From an uncultured Pirellulaceae bacterium (lineage in GTDB: Bacteria > Planctomycetota > Planctomycetia > Pirellulales > Pirellulaceae), in assembly GCA_937981585.1 (NCBI GenBank), contig CALJOA010000102.1, forward strand, positions 1 through 47,965: a stretch of 47,965 bases of DNA, in the 5' to 3' direction. The position numbers and the translations under genes were made by a program. Of this stretch, positions 43,359 to 47,965 are shown in pieces. How positions within the stretch are numbered: the first letter of the stretch is position 1; each line of letters starts with the position of its first letter. A model generated the notes under the pieces. The model made no database searches and had not been told where the DNA came from. It saw nothing but the letters and a program-made list of their open reading frames with translations.

Positions 43359-45752
43359 ATGCCGGAATGGAATCTGGTTACAGCTAAAGAAACTCAGCAG
43401 GCACAAGCCTCCTCATCGAGACTTGGTTTGTCAAAACTGACGGCGGTTCATTGTTTGGTTCTGGCCGTATTGCTGGCCAGCCAGTTTGGTTGTACCAAGC
43501 TCCGCAACGGCGCCATGGATCGAAATATTCTTCGCTCGGGCGACACGGTTCCCAGTCAGGATTCGCGGCCGGCGTCTCCACCTGCAGCATCAGCGCCGCG
43601 ATTCTCCAACAACCCAGGCGCAGCTCTTTTGGAGTTGAATGAAGTCTATGAAGAGTTCGAAGGAACTTCGTTCGACCAATCCAATCCGCAAGAGGTAGAA
43701 CTAAATCAGGAGCTTGAAGATAACAATTCGTTTCAATCACCGACCACCCAAGCAAAAATTATCGAGGTCTCCGAGGAGTCCTTCGAAACCGCAGACAGGG
43801 GTATTACGTTAGTCGCGATTCAGCCGCCGGCTCCGTCGATCAAAGACTCGTTTGAAGTTACGGACGCGGTCGAAGCAAGACCCACTGCAACGAGGGAAAG
43901 GGTTTTGCTGGGCGGAGTTCCTCTGGATGAGATTGAGCCCATCAACCCGGCTAAAATTATCAGCCAGTGTGATCATGTCGCGTGCGACTGCATGAAGGAA
44001 AAGTTGAAGCCGGTTTTGCCATTCGCTCAGCCTGTACAACCGCCGATCCAGTCACAGGCGCCGCCTTCGGAATTGGTTAGTCAGCCGCTTGCTCCGATCA
44101 TGTTTGACGAGACAACTCGCGAAGTCGAAGAGTTCGATCAGCAGCAGACTGAACAAAACATGTTGCGGTTGGTTGCGCAGCACGCGGCTGAGACTGTCGC
44201 GCCGATTGAGGAAAAGATTGAAACAACTATCGTTCCCGAGCAAAACGATTTCGTGAACACTGAGGAAATCAAAATCGAGTTTCATCCGACGGTCGATCCA
44301 AATTTGGGTCGAGTTCAAAAGTCGGTTCCCGGTTGTTCGGATTGTGAATCTCCAGCTTGTGCAGGTGACTGTGTGAAAACCAATCGACGCCAAAGCGAAA
44401 ACCAGCTTCGGCCCATCGTCATGAGTGAGCCAATACCTTTGGAAGTCGTAGGAACCGCAGTCACCGAAGTGCCACTTCAAAAAGAACTGCCGCAACAGCG
44501 AGCCCCGATCGCGATCAAGGGCGAGTTTGTCACTCAGGCAATCGTCGCGCCAGTTGACCGCGTTGATTACACGGAGTTCACCACGCAGGACTGGATCGAG
44601 ATTTTCGGTCCGCCACCAGCTCCAGTTAAAGCACTTACAACGACCAGAGATCGCCGTTCCGATTTTCAACCCGATGTCGCCGTCATTCCCCCAACGGTGG
44701 AGGAGGAACCAGGGCAAGTAGCAAACGAATTCCAGATGTCTCAGTCAAATGACTTTGCTCCTAACGATGTGGTTATTGATCTCAACGGCGTTGAACTGGT
44801 GGATGCCGAAGTTGCTGCTGAAGCCGCGAAATGGGAGCCGCCGATGCATGCGAACTTTAGCCCAATTCCCAACGGCGATCGCTCGCTGCCACATGAGGCC
44901 GACGCGAACTCTCTGGCGCTTGAAAAAGCCGCGCTGCGTGGAGCAAGTTCTCCGTTTCCAGTTGTCGATACACGTGTTGAAATTCCAGCCAAACCCAAAG
45001 TCGTCGTTGAAATCGTTGATAACACCGTTCCCTGGAGTGTGAAGCTTGCCGAAACGATCGACAATGTTCGGCGACAGCGAAACGCCGAAAGCGATCCGAT
45101 GGCGCGTAATGGAATCGAGGTCAACCTGCGATTGCTTGAAGTGCTGCAACGACAAATGGTTACCGTTGAAGAGAATCGGCACTCAATGCCCAACGGCGAA
45201 CTTCAGTATTGGCAGCATCAACTGGACGCGATCGCTTTGATGCTTCCCTCGACCGACAACGGCGTTTCGGATTTCGATCGCCACAATACGGCTTATGAAA
45301 CGCTTGAACATTTACGAAAAGCCGTCGAGCGGTTGGAATCTATTGCTGAACTGAAAGTTCTCTCAGGCAGGTTCTGCACCGAGATTTCGGGATTCGGGAA
45401 GTACAAGCCGTTTGCTAACACTGTTTTCACGTCCGGTCAGAAGACCTTGATTTACTGCGAAGTCGAGAATTACACGTCGACCTCCCGAGCCATGAATTCA
45501 GAGCAAACGTATCACACCAGGTTGCGTGGCAGTTATGTCATTTATGATCAGCAGGGCAGGGCGGTGCAGCAATCCGAGTATCCTGTGGTCGAGGACATCG
45601 CGCGAAAGAAGCGCCGTGATTTCTACATGTACTTTCCGATCCAGATTGGCGACCTGAGGGCTGGGAACTATCGGCTTGAGCTGATGGTGGAAGACCTTGG
45701 CAGTAACAAGTCTGCGGCCCTCAAGCCCGGCATGGCATTTCAAGTCCGGTAG
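43359..45752 (+). CDS. Large putative lipoprotein of unknown function
   Basis: Predicted envelope protein of 797 residues from ATG 43359 (CAGGA upstream). A hydrophobic segment (~28-44, AVHCLVLAVLLASQFGC) ends in a Cys that could be lipidated, though the lipobox is imperfect. Residues ~60-560 are acidic, Pro/Glu/Gln-rich and poorly structured, with two Cys clusters (CDHVACDC; CSDCESPACAGDC) that could bind metal or form disulfides. The C-terminal ~190 residues look folded: an amphipathic helical stretch and a beta domain with TLIYCEVENYTS, GSYVIYDQQGRAVQQSEYPVV and GNYRLELMVEDL. I do not recognise the family. Confidence 0.6.
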   Translation: MPEWNLVTAKETQQAQASSSRLGLSKLTAVHCLVLAVLLASQFGCTKLRNGAMDRNILRSGDTVPSQDSRPASPPAASAPRFSNNPGAALLELNEVYEEFEGTSFDQSNPQEVELNQELEDNNSFQSPTTQAKIIEVSEESFETADRGITLVAIQPPAPSIKDSFEVTDAVEARPTATRERVLLGGVPLDEIEPINPAKIISQCDHVACDCMKEKLKPVLPFAQPVQPPIQSQAPPSELVSQPLAPIMFDETTREVEEFDQQQTEQNMLRLVAQHAAETVAPIEEKIETTIVPEQNDFVNTEEIKIEFHPTVDPNLGRVQKSVPGCSDCESPACAGDCVKTNRRQSENQLRPIVMSEPIPLEVVGTAVTEVPLQKELPQQRAPIAIKGEFVTQAIVAPVDRVDYTEFTTQDWIEIFGPPPAPVKALTTTRDRRSDFQPDVAVIPPTVEEEPGQVANEFQMSQSNDFAPNDVVIDLNGVELVDAEVAAEAAKWEPPMHANFSPIPNGDRSLPHEADANSLALEKAALRGASSPFPVVDTRVEIPAKPKVVVEIVDNTVPWSVKLAETIDNVRRQRNAESDPMARNGIEVNLRLLEVLQRQMVTVEENRHSMPNGELQYWQHQLDAIALMLPSTDNGVSDFDRHNTAYETLEHLRKAVERLESIAELKVLSGRFCTEISGFGKYKPFANTVFTSGQKTLIYCEVENYTSTSRAMNSEQTYHTRLRGSYVIYDQQGRAVQQSEYPVVEDIARKKRRDFYMYFPIQIGDLRAGNYRLELMVEDLGSNKSAALKPGMAFQVR

Positions 45753-45949
45753 CGATTGTGACGCTTAGTAAGACCGCGACAGAGAGTTTTGCCCAGGCTA
45801 GAATCTGATTGGGCAGGGCTAGCGATTATACCGGCGAGGAACATGTCGCCTCAGCAACTCGATGATCCAAAGTCGATAACAAAGAATGCTGCGCCCATCG
45901 ACCGGTCGATGGCATTGAATCGCAAAGTTGGCTTTAGGAATGAGACCCA

Positions 45950-47407
45950 ATGGAATTGGTTTTTTGGATCGCCGTTCCGTTTCTGGTTCTCGTCGCAGGA
46001 TTGGTTTTCAGATTCCAACCGTCGCTACAACTGCGACCTTCGTCGCGATTGAGCCCGATTCCCATACTCGGCTTGATGATCGTGCTGGCGGGAGCGGTGC
46101 TTGGCCACGAGTTTTTCAACATGCCCGCCGGGCCGATCCCAATTACGCTGGACCGATTGCTGTTGATTGGGACCGCTGGTTTGTTCGGATACTTTTATCT
46201 GACCAACCAAGAAGATCTTGCGCCGCTCAATGCCCTTGACGTTGCGATCATGTTCTTGATCGCCGTGATTGGGATCAGTACGATCACCCACGATTGGAAA
46301 TTTCTCAACAACATGCCCGCTTCGCGGCTGCTGTTCTTCAATCTCTTGCCAGTGTTGTTGTATTGGCTGGTTCGAAACTGTCGGCTGGAGGTTGGCGATC
46401 TCAAGTTGATCGCGACTGTGTTGTGTCTGTTTGGTGTCTATTTGGCTTTAACGGCCATCGCAGAAATCAAAGGCGTTACGGCGGCTGTGTTTCCGCGCTA
46501 CATCATGACGTCCGAAGAAGTTGAGTTTTTGGGGCGAGGCCGCGGGCCATTCGTTAATCCGGTTTCCAACGGCATATTCATGATCGCCTGCTTCTGCAGT
46601 GCGTTGATGTGGTGGCCCAGATCGGGTGAGGGACGCAGGACGATTCTAATTATCGTCGCGCTGACAATCAGCGTCGGATGTTATGCGACGTTGACGCGTA
46701 GCGTATGGTTGGCGTTGGTTTGCGCTTGCGGGATCTTTATCTGGCTGCCGTCTAGTACTCGAGCCAAGGGCGGGATGATTGTGCTTGCAACCGCTGCTGC
46801 AATTGCTTTGTTTCCAGTTCTTTCGGAGAAGATATTCTCTTTCAAGCGAGATAAAGCCGTCACGCAAACGGAGATGGCGATCTCGGCTCAAATGCGCCCG
46901 ATGTTCCTGCACGTCGCAACCAAGATGTTCGAGGATCGACCGGTATTCGGGGTCGGGTTCGGGCAGTACGCCCGCGCCAAAACGCCTTACCTGTCAGATC
47001 CGCACTCTGGAAAGCCATTGGTGATTACTAAAACGTTGATGCAACACAATGTCTTTTTGGCTTACCTGACCGAGACTGGATTGGTTGGTCTTTCTGCGCT
47101 CACACTGATGCTGTTGATGATGATATTTACCAGTTGGAAGGTTTGGAGTAACAAGACGATAGACTTATGGGCGCGGCAATTTGGGTTGTTGGGCGTCGTG
47201 ATGTTGTCGAGCTACTGTGTCAATGGAATGTTCCACGACGTTTCTATCATTCCGATGAATCACGCGTTTTTGTTCTTTTTGCTTGGGCTGGTGAACAATA
47301 TTTTCTCCCGGTCATACGCCTTCGAAATCGAAACTGCTTTAGATACTGGTCCAGCCGGGGCGTTGGACAACCCATTTGCCCAGCAGGCTTCCGCTTTTCC
47401 GGCTTAG
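45950..47407 (+). CDS. O-antigen polymerase/ligase-like membrane protein
   Basis: Polytopic inner-membrane protein of 485 residues with about 11-13 hydrophobic segments. The WaaL/Wzy-like signature lies in the second half: a large periplasmic loop with FGVGFGQYARAKTPYLSDPHSGKP and later LMQHNVFLAYLTETGLVGLSAL, close to the HN...lete.G..G pattern of O-antigen ligases. It would polymerise or attach a surface polysaccharide. AGGAATGAGA precedes ATG 45950. It converges with a CPBP protease, a pairing also seen in exosortase-linked polysaccharide loci; no exosortase is in the window. Confidence 0.82.
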   Translation: MELVFWIAVPFLVLVAGLVFRFQPSLQLRPSSRLSPIPILGLMIVLAGAVLGHEFFNMPAGPIPITLDRLLLIGTAGLFGYFYLTNQEDLAPLNALDVAIMFLIAVIGISTITHDWKFLNNMPASRLLFFNLLPVLLYWLVRNCRLEVGDLKLIATVLCLFGVYLALTAIAEIKGVTAAVFPRYIMTSEEVEFLGRGRGPFVNPVSNGIFMIACFCSALMWWPRSGEGRRTILIIVALTISVGCYATLTRSVWLALVCACGIFIWLPSSTRAKGGMIVLATAAAIALFPVLSEKIFSFKRDKAVTQTEMAISAQMRPMFLHVATKMFEDRPVFGVGFGQYARAKTPYLSDPHSGKPLVITKTLMQHNVFLAYLTETGLVGLSALTLMLLMMIFTSWKVWSNKTIDLWARQFGLLGVVMLSSYCVNGMFHDVSIIPMNHAFLFFLLGLVNNIFSRSYAFEIETALDTGPAGALDNPFAQQASAFPA

Positions 47408-47441
47408 CATTGACGCCACAGGCCTAGGGAGTTGGTCCGGG

Positions 47442-47965
47442 CTACCAAAGATGCCATTGCTTGAACCAGATCACGTAGATGCCCAGCAAGAAGTTGGTGA
47501 CTGCATGAGCGACAACGCAGTCCCAAAGATTGCGAGTGCGAACCATCAACCAAGTCACAAGCCCAAACCAGAGGAAGGCAGCGATCGCTTCGGTTGGATG
47601 CGTGGCCATACCGTAAATGCTGGCCGTGAGCAGTGCGCCGACGGTCAAGCCTTCAAAGCCGATGTTCTCCCACTGCGGATTCTCGATCCAACGTACCAGC
47701 CAGCCTCGGAGGAATAGCTCTTCCACAACCGGAACCAGCAATGCCAGCGCGGCGAAACGAACCAGCAAGAACGTCACCAGCACCGAAGAGTCTTTGATCA
47801 AAAAGGGATTGAACGAAGGCCGGTCAAGATCTGGCCTGATCGCATCGGGCAGGAAGCCAAGCAATTGGTGCTCGAGCTGTGGGTGACAGACGCCGACCCA
47901 AAGCACGACTCCGATGATGCCAACGATCACCGACAGCGGAGAGATTCGTAGCTTGAAATGTTCGA
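47442..47965 (-). CDS. CPBP-family intramembrane protease, truncated by the window end
   Basis: Membrane glutamic-type protease related to CAAX-processing enzymes. The reading frame continues past 47930 (a GTG) to the window edge without a stop, with sequence HFKLRISPLSVIVGIIGVV that looks like part of the same protein, so the true start is outside. Motifs: EELFLRGWL (the EExxxR catalytic motif), FLWFGLVTWLM, and HAVTN (HxxxN). About four or five hydrophobic segments are visible. It resembles the CAAX-protease branch found with exosortase systems, but this is not certain. It converges with the polymerase-like gene, 34 bases between stop codons. Confidence 0.78.
   Translation of the reverse strand, partial: EHFKLRISPLSVIVGIIGVVLWVGVCHPQLEHQLLGFLPDAIRPDLDRPSFNPFLIKDSSVLVTFLLVRFAALALLVPVVEELFLRGWLVRWIENPQWENIGFEGLTVGALLTASIYGMATHPTEAIAAFLWFGLVTWLMVRTRNLWDCVVAHAVTNFLLGIYVIWFKQWHLW

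Overview
This window is almost certainly from a planctomycete, most likely in or near the Pirellulaceae. The evidence is a LEPR-XLL-type N-terminus on a giant repeat protein, a planctomycete-type cytochrome c domain, a Tat-exported Gfo/Idh/MocA oxidoreductase, a BNR/sortilin-like secreted protein, M50-HlyD and GAF-HlyD fusion adaptors, and many short dispersed palindromic repeats. GC content is moderate. I saw no rRNA, tRNA, CRISPR array, transposase or phage gene.

Layout. 1-3.7 kb: P-II regulator, c-type cytochrome membrane protein, Gfo/Idh/MocA oxidoreductase, a small unknown. 3.9-11 kb: MsbA-like ABC exporter, a HEAT-like protein whose frame is interrupted by one in-frame TGA, a DUF695-like protein, a BNR-repeat secreted protein. 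11-16 kb: an ABC-2 transporter pair, DHH phosphoesterase, RibF, soluble histidine kinase. 16.5-19.5 kb: the classical rpsO-pnp pair. 19.9-23.7 kb: a small lipoprotein with a heavy-metal-associated domain, also interrupted by an in-frame TGA, then a flavin/PLP-oxidase-fold protein, ClpX and a SHOCT protein. 24.2-41.7 kb: a large secreted protein, then an export-type cluster (HlyD adaptor, M50-HlyD fusion, GAF-HlyD fusion, PilZ protein, TolC-like protein), a small unknown and a ~1755-residue LEPR-XLL/RTX/pentad-repeat protein that is a plausible cargo. 42-48 kb: HolA, a 797-residue putative lipoprotein, an O-antigen-polymerase-like membrane protein and a CPBP protease running off the window.

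The most striking result is two probable selenoproteins that a standard gene caller would truncate or miss. In the first (6452-7816, minus) the frame runs through TGA at 7547-7549, giving C-x4-U-x4-C, and 21 nt later there is a 6-bp hairpin closing a GGUCU loop, the same loop core as the E. coli fdhF SECIS element. In the second (19913-20347, plus) the TGA falls exactly on the first Cys of the HMA metal-binding motif (GMT-U-GGC). No selenocysteine machinery gene is in the window, so this must be confirmed in the rest of the genome.

Other notable structures are a run of 59 five-residue F/L-D/N-x-D/N-G repeats in the LEPR-XLL protein, a tandem duplication of the 3' end of the first selenoprotein gene, and several families of dispersed inverted repeats sitting in convergent or 5'-flanking intergenic DNA.
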